Shown: positions 11,962 to 23,750 of the stretch, in pieces | Layout of the letters: each line of letters opens with the position of its first letter | How positions within the stretch are numbered: the first letter of the stretch is position 1 | DNA from: Gigaspora margarita | Lineage: Eukaryota > Glomeromycota > Glomeromycetes > Diversisporales > Gigasporaceae | Direction: 5' to 3' | Assembly: GCA_009809945.1 (NCBI GenBank) | Contig: WTPW01001067.1 | Coordinates: 187,278-251,277 of the forward strand | Length of the DNA: 64,000 bases | The notes under the pieces: generated by a model | What the model saw: only the letters and a program-made list of their open reading frames with translations | The model's database searches: none | Told to the model about the DNA's origin: nothing | Made by a program: the position numbers and the translations under genes

Positions 11962-12560
11962 AGATCACTTATCATATGATTTTGGTAGTACAAATGATTT
12001 TATATAGAAATTAAAAATATGCTACTAATAAAACTTTTTATAATAATATTTAATTTTTGTTAAAATTTTTGTAATTTGTAAATTAAAACATGCTCTTTCT
12101 AATGATATAAATTTTAGTAATAAAATATTTTTAAAAAAATATACTTGTATATATGGTAAAGTTCTTCGTAATCAATCCAAATTTTTCGTAATTACTAGTG
12201 TTCTGCACAGATCGGATTGGATGGATATTTAAAAGATCCGGATCTGATCCGAAAACTGGATCAGATCCATATTTCAGATCTGAATTCGAAGCTAAAGATC
12301 CAGATCTGGATCCGGATCTATTATAGTTACACAACTAATACAATATAATTGGTTAATATTATGTCCTATTTAAGATCTATTAGACATTTATTAATTTAAA
12401 ATCGGTATTTGTAAATATTTTTATTAACTGTGAAATTAAATAATTTTACAAAATTACTTCGTTACCACTATACAATCAATTCATTCACATTATAAAGGTC
12501 ATTAAAATTAGTATAACAAATCAAATGATATTGCAGAATCGATTTTATTAATTTATTAAG

Positions 12561-12700
12561 GGGAGTGACAAAAATCAGGTAATTTTTTAGGGGGGTAAAA
12601 AATGCTAAAATTATATACAGGAACCTGACCAAATCTATATTATAGAGGGGCGTAGGCCTCTAATAAAAAATAATTAGGTGATTAATAACACTGCCCTAAT
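12561..12700. repeat. Short dispersed repeat, copy 2
   Basis: Reverse-complement homologue of 3765-3920, sharing 'caaaaatcaggt', 'accaaatctatatta' and 'aggtgattaataaca'. Confidence 0.65.
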
Positions 12701-12834
12701 CTATTATGTTGTGCTAAACCCTCAAACCCTACAACGAACCATAATCCTACTCTAACTCTAACCATAAAACATAGTCACTTATTGTACTACAATCCTATTA
12801 CTAATCTCTAACATATTGCATCAGCAAATTTTAT

Positions 12835-13085
12835 ATATAGATATATATCAATTACTAACCGGTCAGATATATATCGATACTAAATACCTCTGTCGATTTC
12901 TATCGATAGTGATAGTAATCGATATATATCTGATATAGATAGTAATCGATATATATCTGATAAGATATATATCGATTACTATCTATATCAGATATATATC
13001 GATTACTATCACTATCGATAAAAATCAGCAGGGGTATTTAGTATCGATATATATCTATGATAGTTAGTAATCAATATATAACCAA
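12835..13085. repeat. tatcgat-rich palindrome
   Basis: A foldback centred near 12963, built from reiterated 'atatatcgattactatc' segments, with outer arms 'ctaaatacccctg'-like. Related tatatcgat-rich stretches occur at 14870-15125 and 17215-17490. Confidence 0.7.
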
Positions 13086-13429
13086 TATATTGATAGTGAT
13101 TATAATCGATACATATNCATGATAGTTAATAATNNATATATAATCAATATAAAAACAATTAATATTTTAATAATAAAAAATGTTAATAATCAATATATAA
13201 TCAATATAAAAACAATTAATATTTTTGATAATAAAAAATATATAATTTATTAAAAAAAATTCGATTTTAAAAAATTTTTAATTTATTAAAAAACTTCATA
13301 TATTTTTACATTACATAATTACTATATAATCCTATAATTACTACATATTATCTATAATAATATAGCACCTTTTTATTCTTTTTGTCAATTTTACTAATAT
13401 AATAAACTGATGACAATACTAAGGCCTCC

Positions 13430-14030
13430 AACAACAAGAACAATACCAACAAAAGCGACAACAAAAACAGCTACAGTTTCCAAATCGTCACCCTAACGAA
13501 ACACGAACCTACAAGAAAAAAACAATAAAACAAAAAAGAGAACTCCTCAAAAAAAGACAAGTAAAAGAACTGGTACTTAACTTTCTGTACCAGTTCCGGT
13601 TTCTGAATAGTTGCCATTTTAGCACCCTAGTGAAAAATGAACCTATAAGAAAGAAATATTAGTAAAAAGAAAAAAAGAACCCAAGAAAAAAAAAGACAAG
13701 AAAGAAACTAGTACTTATCTTTCTGTACTAGTTCCGGGTTGCTATTCCAGTACCCCAACAAAATATGAAACTACAAGAAAGAAACNTTATTAAAATGAAA
13801 ATAAGAACCCAAAAAAAAAGACAAGCATAAGAACTGATACTTATATTTTGTACCAGTTTTGGTTTTCAAATCATTACCATTCCAGCACCCTAACGAAATA
13901 CGAACCTAAAAAAAAAAGGTTAGTAGAATGAAAAAAAGAATCTCTCAAAAAAAAACAAAAAAAAGAACTGGTACTTATCTTTTTGTACCAGTTCCGGGTT
14001 TTGAATCGTTACTATTTCAATACCCTAAAC
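13430..14030 (-). repeat. Exon-like tandem repeat in hAT-like interior
   Basis: Four diverged units of about 120 bp each contain, on the minus strand, a cttgtag/cttatag acceptor-like tract, a short coding-like block ending in PELVQK-type peptide, and 'gataagtac'. The pattern parallels 10590-11961 but the units are not homologous base for base. Non-coding tandem duplication cannot be excluded. Confidence 0.45.
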
Positions 14031-14378
14031 CTCAACGTAGAACGAAAAAAAGAAACTAAAAAAAAAAGACACGAAAGACTACACGCAAAACCATATTGGA
14101 AACTACTTCATGAGAAAACAAAGAAGTACACTATCCTTGATTCTACCAAACAACGGCAATACCACGACGAATCAACTCCATTAACAGCATCAGCAATGGC
14201 AAAAAATTTTACCAAGAACTGCGTACAAAAAAAGTAAAACCATTCTAGTAACTGCTTCTCTATTAAACCTACAGAAAGAAATAATTAGCTCAAACTAAAG
14301 AAAGAAAAAGCAAACAACAAGAATGAAAGAAAAATACTTATCTTACAAGGATGCTTATACCACAAGACAAATACATCA

Positions 14379-14571
14379 CATGAACACTGTCAAGGTAAGT
14401 CACCATGCAAACATCGTCAAGGCACCATGCAAACGTCGACAAGGCACCATGCAAATGTCATCAAGGCACTATGCAAATATCGTCAAAACACCACACAAAT
14501 GTCGTCAAAGAATGTCGTCAAAGTACCACATGAATGTCGTCAAGGCATCACACAAACATCATAAAGAAACT
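14379..14571. repeat. 22-bp minisatellite
   Basis: About eight imperfect copies of 'caccatgcaaacatcgtcaagg', one truncated to 13 bp. Because 22 is not a multiple of three, the open frame running through it changes peptide each copy, which argues against coding. Confidence 0.85.
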
Positions 14572-14663
14572 ATAAAAAAAAAGAAAAAAATATAAGTACC
14601 ATTAGTAAAGGGAAAAAAAATTAAAAAAAACAAAGCGAAAAGAAAAAAAAATAAATAATAAAC

Positions 14664-14706
14664 ACCAATCTTGGCTGATTATAATATAATCAGCCAAGAT
14701 CGATGA
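14664..14706. repeat. Short perfect-arm hairpin
   Basis: The arms 'gatcttggctgattata' and 'tataatcagccaagatc' (first base aside) form an 18-bp stem with essentially no loop. Confidence 0.7.
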
Positions 14707-15460
14707 TCCCTAATCTGGAGTATGGGTGCAAATAAATAATAAAAAAAATTGAAAATGAAAAAAAACAAAGCGATTAAAAAAAACCAGATCTACTAGATAG
14801 ATAATCTATAAGTAAAAGTAGATTATTTATGATATAATCTATAATGTAGATCGTAACTACTATAATGCGTAAAGTTTATTATTGCGTCGTCAAAGATTTG
14901 GTATAGCGATTAATAGCTAATAATCATTATGCATCAATTTAAATAATTCGATAATAATCGATTATTAGATTTATAACGATGTTTATTAAATTACAATATA
15001 TATTGATTATAGATATATAACGATATATAACAAGTTAATCGATATATATTGTTATTTTCTATCGACATATATCAATTAATTGCTATATATCGATATAAAT
15101 CTATATAAAAAATTTCCTGATGTGGCTCTAAACTAACCATCATTATATTACAAAGTTTACTATAAAAAACCCCCAACTATTTGCTAAAAAAAAGTTAAAA
15201 CCCTCTAATTTATGCTACCATTTCATCAAAACATCTACTCAGTTAATTACCAAACATTTCCATGCCCAAAAGCAAAAAAAAAAATACACAAACATATCAG
15301 CTAAATGAAGCATAACCAGTATACGACGATTCCCAAGTAACGACACCAATGTACAACAATTTTAAGCAACTAGACTAAAAACGAAGCACCTATCAAGCAA
15401 CATTTACAGAGCAAAAAACTAAGTATACATACAAAAACATGAAGACAAATCATCCATAAG

Positions 15461-15533
15461 ATACCAAAAATGAAACAAAGATACCAAAAATGAAACAAAG
15501 ATACCAAAAATGAAACAAAGATACCAAAAATGA
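15461..15533. repeat. 20-bp minisatellite
   Basis: 3.6 identical copies of 'ataccaaaaatgaaacaaag' in direct tandem. The overlapping minus-strand open frames are repeat artefacts. Confidence 0.9.
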
Positions 15534-15679
15534 CACCAAAAAAGGTCGACACCAGAAAAATGCACCACCAATAAATGACGATATCGACAAACCAGCAAAA
15601 GAGAAACAAATTCTGGTCTACAAAAAAAGAATATACTGTAAATAAGAACACCAAAAAGCACCAATAATGATGATACAGT

Positions 15680-15791
15680 TAGAGATTGTACCCATTGGGA
15701 AAACCTCTACCCGGTTACTATTAAATTACCTGGATATCTGGATAACTTACTATATCACACAATTGCAAGTTCTACCCGGGTACAATCACTA
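15680..15791. mobile_element. 112-bp hAT-like MITE
   Basis: Ends TAGAGATTGTACC and GGTACAATCACTA. The flanking octamers GATACAGT (15672-15679) and GATACAAT (15792-15799) match at 7 of 8 bases. Same family as 46219-46311. It lies inside the hAT-like element, so it inserted later. Confidence 0.8.
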
Positions 15792-16564
15792 GATACAATA
15801 ATGACCAAAAGGCACCGTTAACAACAGCAATCAGCGAAAGAACCAAAGCACCAACAAACAATGAAATAACATTACTAGAGAACAATGACCCAAAGGCAAA
15901 AAGACCAAAGTACCAACTCTAGTAAATAATGGTGTAATTACACAACTGACAATTCCAAACGAAGACGCCAAGAAATGACAATAAATGGCAGCACCAACAA
16001 TGATACTAGAAAAGAAAATTAGAAAAAAAAATATAACTTATTATAATAAAAAAAAAACTTATTTGTCAATCTAGTGTAGCCATTACACAAGATCAGTTAT
16101 ATTAACCAATCAGAGTCTACAAAATACAACCAATCAGTGTGAATGGATCCAAACAGATCCAAACAGATCTTTGGATCAGATCCTCTGGATCTACCAGTTT
16201 TTATAAATTATGGATCTGATTTGATCTGAAGCACCGGATTTGGATTGGATCTGGATCTCAGATCGGATCTTGTGAAATACTAGTAATTACACAAAATAGG
16301 TGATTTTGATTGGTTATATCATATGATTATCATATGATTTTTGTAAACAAATAGTGATACCAAACTTCAAGTACATGTTTCTTAGTAAATATTTAACCAA
16401 TATTACTAATTTTACTCTATAAGAATTAGAAAAATCTATTCTACAATCTTTAATATAAATTTAAAATAATTTGCTTAATAAAAATTTTCTTAATTTTAAA
16501 AGAAAAAATTTGTACTACCAAAATTATATGATAAATGATCTATGTATTTTTTACTCTTAAATAA

Positions 16565-17115
16565 AAAATAGTTAATTAGTAATTCGCGAGAGATGGAAAG
16601 AATTACTATAGTAATACTATATATACATGAGGGGATATTAAATATAATAAAAACAATTAATACCTATAATCTAGAGCCGGAATTAAAATTTCTCAATTCC
16701 TGTCAAGTTAACATCTTTTGTATTGCTAACCAAACTGTAGAGACAAGTTTTCTCTTTCTAATGGCGGTAAAATCATCAAAATTGGCCTAATATATCAAGA
16801 GATATTCTCATTTTTGTCTTTATGATCATATGAAATTTCTTTGCAGATCTGCAAAGAAATTTCATATAGTCACAAAGACAAAAATAATAATACCTCTTGA
16901 TATATTAGGCCAATTTTGATGATTTTACCACTATTAGAAAGAGAAAACTTGTTTCTACAGTTTGGTTAGCAATACAAAAGATGTTGGCTTGACAGGAATT
17001 GTGAAATTTTAATTCTGGCTCCAGATTATATGTATTAATTGTTTTTATTATTTAATATCCCCATTTCTATATATAGAAATTCTGTACATCTCTCATGAAT
17101 CACGAATTAAATAAA
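16565..17115. repeat. 550-bp foldback
   Basis: Two arms of about 270 bp meet at 'ctttgcagatctgcaaag' near 16848. Arms share 'ggccaattttgatgattt', 'cagtttggttagcaat' and 'acaggaatt'. The plus-strand frame from 16593 encodes only arm sequence. Confidence 0.8.
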
Positions 17116-17496
17116 AAAATATATATATTTAAAAATAAAAATAAAGTGGTAGAAATTATCTGGTATGAACTTTCGTAAAGTGTTACAATATGTAATGATA
17201 AAAAATGTAAATAAAAAAATTTACTACTGTACTAATGTTCAAATTTTAAATGATTGGTAAACATTAATCATTATGTATTAACTTGAATAATTTTATTAAT
17301 TATTGATTAGCAGATACATAACGATTAATAACTATTTAAACAATATATATTGATTAAAGATATATATCAATTTATAGCAGTTTTATCGATTTCTATTGAT
17401 ATATTTTAATCGATATATATCATTTTTTTGTTATATATCGATGATAATCTGGTTAAAAAATTTCATAATGTGAAGACTCAAATATGGGTATGTCCA

Positions 17497-17800
17497 GAGC
17501 TCTGTTGGGTCTTGACATGTACATGCCTCCATGTTTCAACTTTTGGCCAATTTTTATTTAATTTAATAAAAATGACATACTATATTTTTTTAAATAACTT
17601 TTGATCTAGTGATTAGAATTATATAAACTTTTTTTGATTATATATATCTTACCAAGAGCTTTATTTTAAAAAAAGTTCATTCAAATTGAACTACTAGATA
17701 CCAAGATAATTGCCAAAAACTGGTTTTTTGTTTCTCAAATTTTAGAGGTTTTTGCTAAAATGCATAATATACTAGGAAATGGATGCCATTGGTATCTGAA
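17497..17800. mobile_element. hAT-like MITE, eroded copy 2
   Basis: The body ('gataattgccaaaaactg', 'ttctcaaattttagagg') matches 8392-8689. The termini are strongly diverged, so exact limits are uncertain. Confidence 0.55.
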
Positions 17801-18435
17801 ACCAAAAATAACAATTAATAAATACAAGTTTACTTGGTGCATTAAGTTAGTAAAATTTTGTAAATTATTAGAGTTTATAGAATTTTATTAATAAAATTTT
17901 ATAGAATCTTATAATTCACAAATTTTTATTAATTAATTCTAACTTTTTGCACTAAGTAGAACCCAAATAATACTAATTGAGGTCATATTTAAAAAATATA
18001 ACAGAAATTAAAACTTGCAAAATTAGACAATTTGATTGGCTAAAAATTTTTTATTTAATCAAATTGAAGAAAAACCACTAATAGTTCAAATATAATCTCT
18101 ATTAGTATTGTTCAGGGTCCTTACTAAATAACTTGTTTAGTATCTATAATACATCAAATTATCAGAATTATTTTTACAGTGGCCTACCATATTATTGTGA
18201 ACACTTTTTAAAAATTTATAAGTCAGGTTCGGGTAAGTAAACATGGTACAAAATTTATATCACATGATAAGCAGATCACAAAATATAATATATTAAAGTT
18301 TCGTGCAATTTTATTAGATTACACAAAAGTTATACAAAAAAACCAGAACATGGTTTTTTTCATTTGCCCGAATCCAAATTCAAAATTTTTTTTATTTATA
18401 TTTTTTTTTTTACAAAAAAAAAAACTAACTTCATT

Positions 18436-19664
18436 TTAATGCTTTATAGGTTCTCTGTTTGCTTTAATACAAGCAGCAACCCGATCGTGCATGCTTACAA
18501 TTAGCCTATGATAATATTCAGGTGGTACATCAAGCCATGCCTTTTTGACAAGAGCGTCCAACTCTTTCATGTTATCCAGATTTGGCTTGCGGCGCAGAGA
18601 ACTTTTAACTATAGACTACAGGTTTTCTATTGGATTAAGGTCGGGACTCTAAGGAGACCAATCCATCCATCTAATTTGATTTTTTGCCATAAATGCCTTT
18701 GCAGAATCTGCAATATAAGGTTTGGCATTGTCTTGCTAAAAGATGGGACAACCACAATCATTACTCGATGTGAATTTTTTTAGGGCAGGAATAATATACG
18801 AACAGAGAATTTTAATGTGAGAATTACTAGTAATGGAGGATTTAAGTACAGCAATAGGCCCAAGCCAGAACCCCGAAATATACATAGATAGGTCAGATTA
18901 ATTATAGGGTTACTAAAAAAGGAAAGATCTGTATAAAAAACTTCAAAAATAAGCAAAAAAATTACTATAAATAGAAAAGATCTGTATAAAAAACCTCAAA
19001 AATAAGCAAACTCATACCTGACCTATCTATGTATATTTCGGGGTTCTTCCAAGCCCATACCAGAAAAAATAGCCCCAATACATGTGACCTTTACTACAAC
19101 CTACAGTTCCACTTAAACAATCCATATCCCATTTTTCATGAGACTCACACCAAACAAGACCATGAAATCCCTAGAAGAGATAATACATGGTTTCGTATAT
19201 TCACAATACATGCTTGAAGTACCAGACAGTCCATTTTTCATATGAAAGAGCCCAGACAAGCCTTTTTAGTCTGTTTTCTTCAGAAACTAATAGTTTCTGG
19301 GTAGCAACACATGATTTCAATTTTTCACTATACAAATCACGACACATGGTACTTCTAGAATATTTTTTTTGTTTTGGTAGTTAAAAAGATTTGTAATTTG
19401 GATGAAATTGAGATGTTAATTGCTATTAGTTACTAAGTTTTTTAGGTTTTGACAGTCAGTAAGCGAAAGGAGCCTAGGATGTCCAGGCCTTTTTTTTTCT
19501 TTTTTTTGCCTCTGCCCCACCTGATGAAACTCTTGAATAATATTTTGCACTACAGATTTACTGCACCCAACAGCTGCTGCAATAGTATGAACCGAATCAT
19601 CTCGCTGGTGGCCATAAATTATTGCGCCCCTTTGGTCTTCTGTTAAGTCTTTATGACTACCCAT
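18436..19664 (-). pseudogene. Tc1-family transposase pseudogene
   Basis: The N-terminal part starting at 19664 reads MGSHKDLTEDQRGAIIYGHQ and continues into a helix-turn-helix (TIAAAVGCSKSVVQNIIQEF), the DNA-binding half of Tc1-type transposases, up to a stop at 19416. The C-terminal part (about 18745 down to the stop at 18436) shows the DDE-domain signatures QDNAKPYIADSAK and SPDLNPIENL, ending RVAACIKANREPIKH. At least three in-frame stops lie in this part: just before QDN, before SPDLNP (Q expected) and after NPIENL (W expected), each explainable as a C-to-T or G-to-A change. The middle is broken by a MITE and by frame loss. Certainly non-functional. Confidence 0.9.
18868..19048. mobile_element. 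MITE inside the transposase
   Basis: Ends GAACCCCGAAATATACATAG on both sides in inverted orientation. Flanks CCAAGCCA (18860-18867) and CCAAGCCC (19049-19056) give an 8-bp duplication with one mismatch. Removing it restores a GMGLGPIAVL-type transposase stretch. Confidence 0.8.
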
Positions 19665-20549
19665 TGATTTGTGAGAAAAAAAAGGATATGTAATATTATA
19701 CCGATCTGTTATACAAATCTAGCCTTTTTTATTGCACTACATTAGCACGATATCATACAACATATGGGCAAAATTTTAAATTAATCTAAGACAAGTATGA
19801 CCTTTAGTAAATTTTTTAGTAAAAGCAAAAAAATCTGGAAAAATCCAAAAATCGATTTTTGGTCAAATCCAAAAATAGAAGTTCATCAAACTTCCTGCAT
19901 AACTTCCACATGACCTAATAAATTCATGTGAAAATTTAACATTTTGTACTTTGAGAACTGCTTAAAACATAATATAAATTTTGTGCTATGTTTACTTACC
20001 CAAACCTGATTTATAAATTTTTAAAAAGTGTCCACAATAATATAGTAGGCCACTGTATTTTATTTAAAATTTAGTGAATAGGCATAATTTTGAATTTTTG
20101 ATCAAAAAAGTCAAATTTAAGCATTTTTTTCTCCAAATTTTAAGTAAAATAAAAACAATATTGCTAATTTAATATATTTATAGGTTTTAAACAAGTTTAT
20201 TTAGTGCATTAAGTTAGAATTAATTAGTAAAATATTGTGAATCATAAGATTTTATAGAATTTTATTAATAAAATTCTATAAAATCTTATGATTCACAATA
20301 TTTTACTAATTAATTCTAACTTAATGCACTAAATAAACTTGCTCAGAACCTAAAAATACATTAATTTAGCAGAATTATTTTATTTTATTTGAAATTTATA
20401 AGAAAAGATGCATGATTTTGAATTTTTGATCAAAAAAGTCAAATTTAAGCATCTTTTCTTCAAATTTCAAGTAAAATAAAAATAATATTACTGATTTAAT
20501 GTATTTTTAGATCCTAAACAAGTTTACTTAGTGAATAAAGTTTGAATTA

Positions 20550-21115
20550 CAGTACTGGCAGAAAATTATGACACTTTTAGTATTTATTAAATATGAAAAT
20601 TTTTTAAAGTTGATTAAAAAAGTATAAAAATTTTTATATATATTCAATTAATAATAAAAAATAAAAAATTACCAAAAATCAAATTTAAATTTTTAAAAAT
20701 TTAAATTTAAATTTAGTAAACTTAAATTAGGTTTTATTATACAAAAATTAAATTAATAAAAATTTTTTATAAAAAAATTTATTAAGTTATTCTATAAAAT
20801 ATTTATAACCAAACTATTTAATACTTTTTGAAGAATATAAGTAAAAATTTTTATATAAATTAATAAATTTTTAATTTTTTATAAATAAAAACCTAAAATT
20901 AAGCCTAAAATTTAGCTTAATTTTTATTTAGCCCTAAATTTAAGTTTAAACTTTTTTAATTTTTAAAAATTTAAATTTAATTTTTTTTATTTTTTTTATT
21001 TTTATTTTTAATTATATTTTAAAGTATTTATATTTAAATTTTTAGATTTGTTTAATCAATTTTTAAAAAATTTCTATATTTGGTAAAAGAGTATCATAAT
21101 TTTCTGCCAGTACTG
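20550..21115. mobile_element. TA-target MITE, copy 1
   Basis: TA at 20548-20549 and 21116-21117; ends CAGTACTGGCAGAAAATTAT on both sides. Interior is almost pure A/T with arms resembling each other. Inserted in the palindromic satellite. Copy 2 is at 38692-39485. Confidence 0.85.
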
Positions 21116-22257
21116 TAATTAGTAAATTTTTTGAATCATAAGATTTTATAGAATTTTATTAATAAAATTCTATAAAATCTTATTATTCACAATATTTTAC
21201 TAATTAATTCTAACTTTATGCACTAAGTACACTTGTTCAAAACCTAAAAATACATTAAATCAGTAACATTATTTTTATTTTACTTGAAATTTAAAGAAAA
21301 GATGCATAATTTTAGATTTTTGATCAAAAAGTCAAATTTAAGCATCTTTTCTCCAAATTTCAAATAAAATAAAAATAATATTACTGATTTAATGTATTTT
21401 TGGGTCCTGAACAAGTTTACTTAGTAAATAAAGTTAGAATTAATTAGTAAAATTTTGTGAATCATATGATATGATTTTATAGAATTTTATTAATAAAATT
21501 CTATAAAATTTTAATAATTCACAAATTTTTATTAATTAATTCTAGCTTTATACACTAAGTAAACTTGTTTAAAACCTAAAAATATATTAAATAAGTAATA
21601 TTGTTTTTATTTTATTTGAAATTTGAAGAAAAGATGCTTAAATTTGACTTTATTAATCAAAAATCCAACATTATGCATCTATTCTCTAAATTTCAAGTAA
21701 AATAAAAGTAATTCTGCTAAATTAATGTATTTTTAGGTTCTGAACAAGTTTATTAGTGCATAAAATAAGAATTGATTAGTAAAATTTTATGAATCATAAG
21801 ATTTTATATAATTTTATTAATAAAATTCTATAAAATCTTATGATTCACAAGATTTCACTAAATAAATCTAACTTAATGCATTAAGTAAACTTGTTCAGAA
21901 TCTAAAAATATATCAAATCAACATAATTGTTTTTATTTTACTTGAAATTTGAAGAAAATATGCTTAAATTTGACTTTTTTGATCAAAAATCCAAAATTAT
22001 ACATCTATTCTCTAAATTTCAAATAAAATAAAAACAATTTTGCCAATTTGATGTATTTCTAGGTGCTGATCAAGTTTACTTAGTGCACAAAGTTAGAATT
22101 AATTAATAAAAATTTGTGAATTATAAGATTTTATTAATTAATTCTAGCTTCATGCACTAAGTAAACTTGTAAAAGACAACTTTGATGCATTGTTAACAAA
22201 TTTTTTATTTAGTAAATTGATCTTCATTAATAAGGCAATTTTATTCATCATTATAAA

Positions 22258-22432
22258 TTCTACTTGCCTCTAAATTTTCATAGAAATTGGATAATTTTTA
22301 TTAGTTAATTTTTATAAAAGACATTTTTTGTACCAAAAGAATTTATTATAATGCCAGTAAGTTTTTTACAAATGTTCATTAATAAAAAATTATCTGATTT
22401 TTATAAAAATTTAGAGATAGGTTGAGTTTATT
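22258..22432. repeat. Foldback repeat
   Basis: Arms share 'cctctaaatttt' and 'attggataatttttatt' with the complement at 22380-22430. The downstream 'cagatattaccaaatttgg' recurs at 34510-34535 and 59195-59218. Confidence 0.6.
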
Positions 22433-23520
22433 ACAGTCTCAGATATTACCAAATTTGGAAGGTGCAAATTGTACTATTTATAGTAATTAAAAAGTTTTAG
22501 CAATTTCTAATCACATATAAAAATCCTTGCAAAAATGCTTTTCTGTTCATAAAACATGACCATTTTAAAAGATATCTTTTATATACTAATATATATATTG
22601 AATTATTTGTACATATGAATTTGCTTTAATTTTATTAAATATGATAAAACTTGATCGCCATTCTTTATATTGCTATAAACACGGACTGAATAATTTATCT
22701 TTTATGAACAAAAAGTCAGTAGTTTAACTTTGTAGATTTCCTGTGGTATATATTTCTAAGATACGAATTCCTAAAGCATACCTTCAAAGCGCAATTATTC
22801 TTTAGAGAGCCTTTTTATAAAATATATAAACATCTAAGCTAAACTTTGCAAAACAAAAAAGCATTATCGATTGTGGAGATTAAGCCTTTTTTCAAGTAAC
22901 TATTTATATAACTTTGGTTATTTTTGCCTTGAAATGTTCTGAAACTAAATACACATATGCATTTTGTATAGTAAATACTGCAACTTCATTATATTACACA
23001 AAGTTTACTAGTATTTGTTATTCTTCGATAAGATAATAATAACTTTTGATATTGATTATGATGGTAATTTTGTTTTTTTGTTTAACTTGAATTTTATTAA
23101 ATACGATAAATTTGTATTAAAATTGTTTTAGGTCATTCTTCAATCAGTAAATTAGTAAATAACACATGTTAATTAATAATTGCTAAAATTTTTAATTGAT
23201 ACTTCTTACATTTGATTGCGTTCAACTCGTATAGAAGTTGGTAAAGAAAAAAGTCTACAGGTTTGTTATTCATCGTTCCAAGATATTACCTTCCAGTCAA
23301 CATAGCATTTAAGAGACAAAACAATTTCTTCACAAAACATATAATCTAGTCATTTATTCTAGCTACGTTGTGATGATATTTTAAATAGGTGCTTCCTATT
23401 AGATAACCTTTCATCACTCTTTAAAAGACAATACCAGTAAGCCATTTTATATATAGTCCTAACGGTAATGCCATATATAATATTCTAAATGATTATTATC
23501 AAATTAGGCTATGACATTAA
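22433..23520. other. Intergenic DNA, no gene seen
   Basis: A/T-rich without long inverted repeats or convincing frames. It could be eroded flanking sequence of the Sel1 fragment downstream. Confidence 0.45.
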
Positions 23521-23529
23521 AATAGTATT

Positions 23530-23750
23530 AGAAATTACTATAGAAAAGGAATTGGTGTCAGAAAGGATGAAAAGAAAGCATTCAAATATTATAAAAAATC
23601 TGCAGAGATAGGTTTGGCTAAGGGAATAAATAATGTTAGAAGTTGCTATACAGAAGGGACTAGTATCAAAAAGGACAAAAAGAAAACATTTGAATATTAT
23701 AAAAAATCTGCAAAGATGAAGCAGCTTTTCATTGGTTCAGAAGGAATGTT
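23530..23750 (+). pseudogene. Sel1-like repeat fragment
   Basis: Two consecutive Sel1-type helical repeats are readable: YYRKGIGVRKDEKKAFKYYK then SAEIGLAKG, and CYTEGTSIKKDKKKTFEYYK then KSAKM. The GxGVxKDxxKAFxYYxKSA pattern is the Sel1 consensus; such repeats mediate protein-protein contacts and are very common in Glomeromycotina, often fused to kinase-like domains. No start codon, upstream domain or proper terminus is present, and the frame is lost after about 23735, so this is a gene fragment. A following frame (23795-24004, ending LLAGNLQIVDLQ) could be part of the same relic but is not identifiable. Confidence 0.75.

Larger units (their letters stand above)
12196..16282. mobile_element. 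hAT-like element, 4.1 kb, 8-bp duplication
   Basis: Flanked on both sides by GTAATTAC (12188-12195 and 16283-16290), a perfect 8-bp target duplication. Ends begin TAGTGTTCTGCACAGATC and, reversed, TAGTATTTCACAAGATC. Both subterminal regions (12210-12325 and 16140-16275) are packed with GATC-containing hexamers such as GGATCTGGATC, resembling the clustered short subterminal repeats of hAT transposons. The interior is A+C-rich on the plus strand and holds a cgat palindrome, exon-like repeats, two minisatellites and a nested 112-bp MITE. I could not find a transposase, so it is probably non-autonomous. Confidence 0.8.
11947..16556. mobile_element. TTAA element split by hAT-like insertion
   Basis: Bounded by TTAA at 11943-11946 and 16557-16560. 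The ends pair as GGGTAGAGGATACATAGATC against GATCTATGTATTTTTTACTC, followed by 'atgattttggtagtac' and its complement. Removing the inserted element (12196-16290) leaves a native length of about 515 bp. Same family as 2225-4050 by end and subterminal sequence. No transposase. Confidence 0.75.
18177..20055 (-). mobile_element. Tc1/mariner element, inactive
   Basis: Terminal inverted repeats of about 100 bp start CAGTGGCCTACC and, reversed, CAGTGGCCTACT. TA at 18175-18176 and 20056-20057 is the target duplication. It carries a broken transposase on the minus strand and a nested 181-bp MITE. It interrupts the palindromic satellite, so it is younger than that array. Confidence 0.9.
17815..22170. 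repeat. ~325-bp palindromic satellite array
   Basis: Repeating unit of roughly 323-336 bp, with starts near 20200, 20523, 21419, 21757 and 22080 (the third interval falls to about 328 after removing a 568-bp insertion). Each unit holds two adjacent palindromes: one centred on 'attttattaataaaatt' with arms 'ttagtgcataaagttagaat', the other centred on 'tttttgatcaaaaa' with arms 'aaatttgaagaaaagatgc'. The array is interrupted by a Tc1-like element (18177-20055) and a TA-type MITE (20550-21115); left of the Tc1 copy only diverged units remain. No coding capacity. Confidence 0.85.

Noticed and set aside
14323-14595. 90-codon plus-strand frame
   Set aside because: It is mostly the 22-bp minisatellite, whose period is not a multiple of three; peptide content changes each unit.
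19029-19384. Plus-strand frames over the Tc1 element
   Set aside because: They are antisense to the transposase pseudogene and show no homology of their own.
17815-22170. CRISPR-like array (regularly spaced palindromic repeats)
   Set aside because: Repeats are ~160-bp palindromes with no unique short spacers, in a eukaryotic context with no cas genes.
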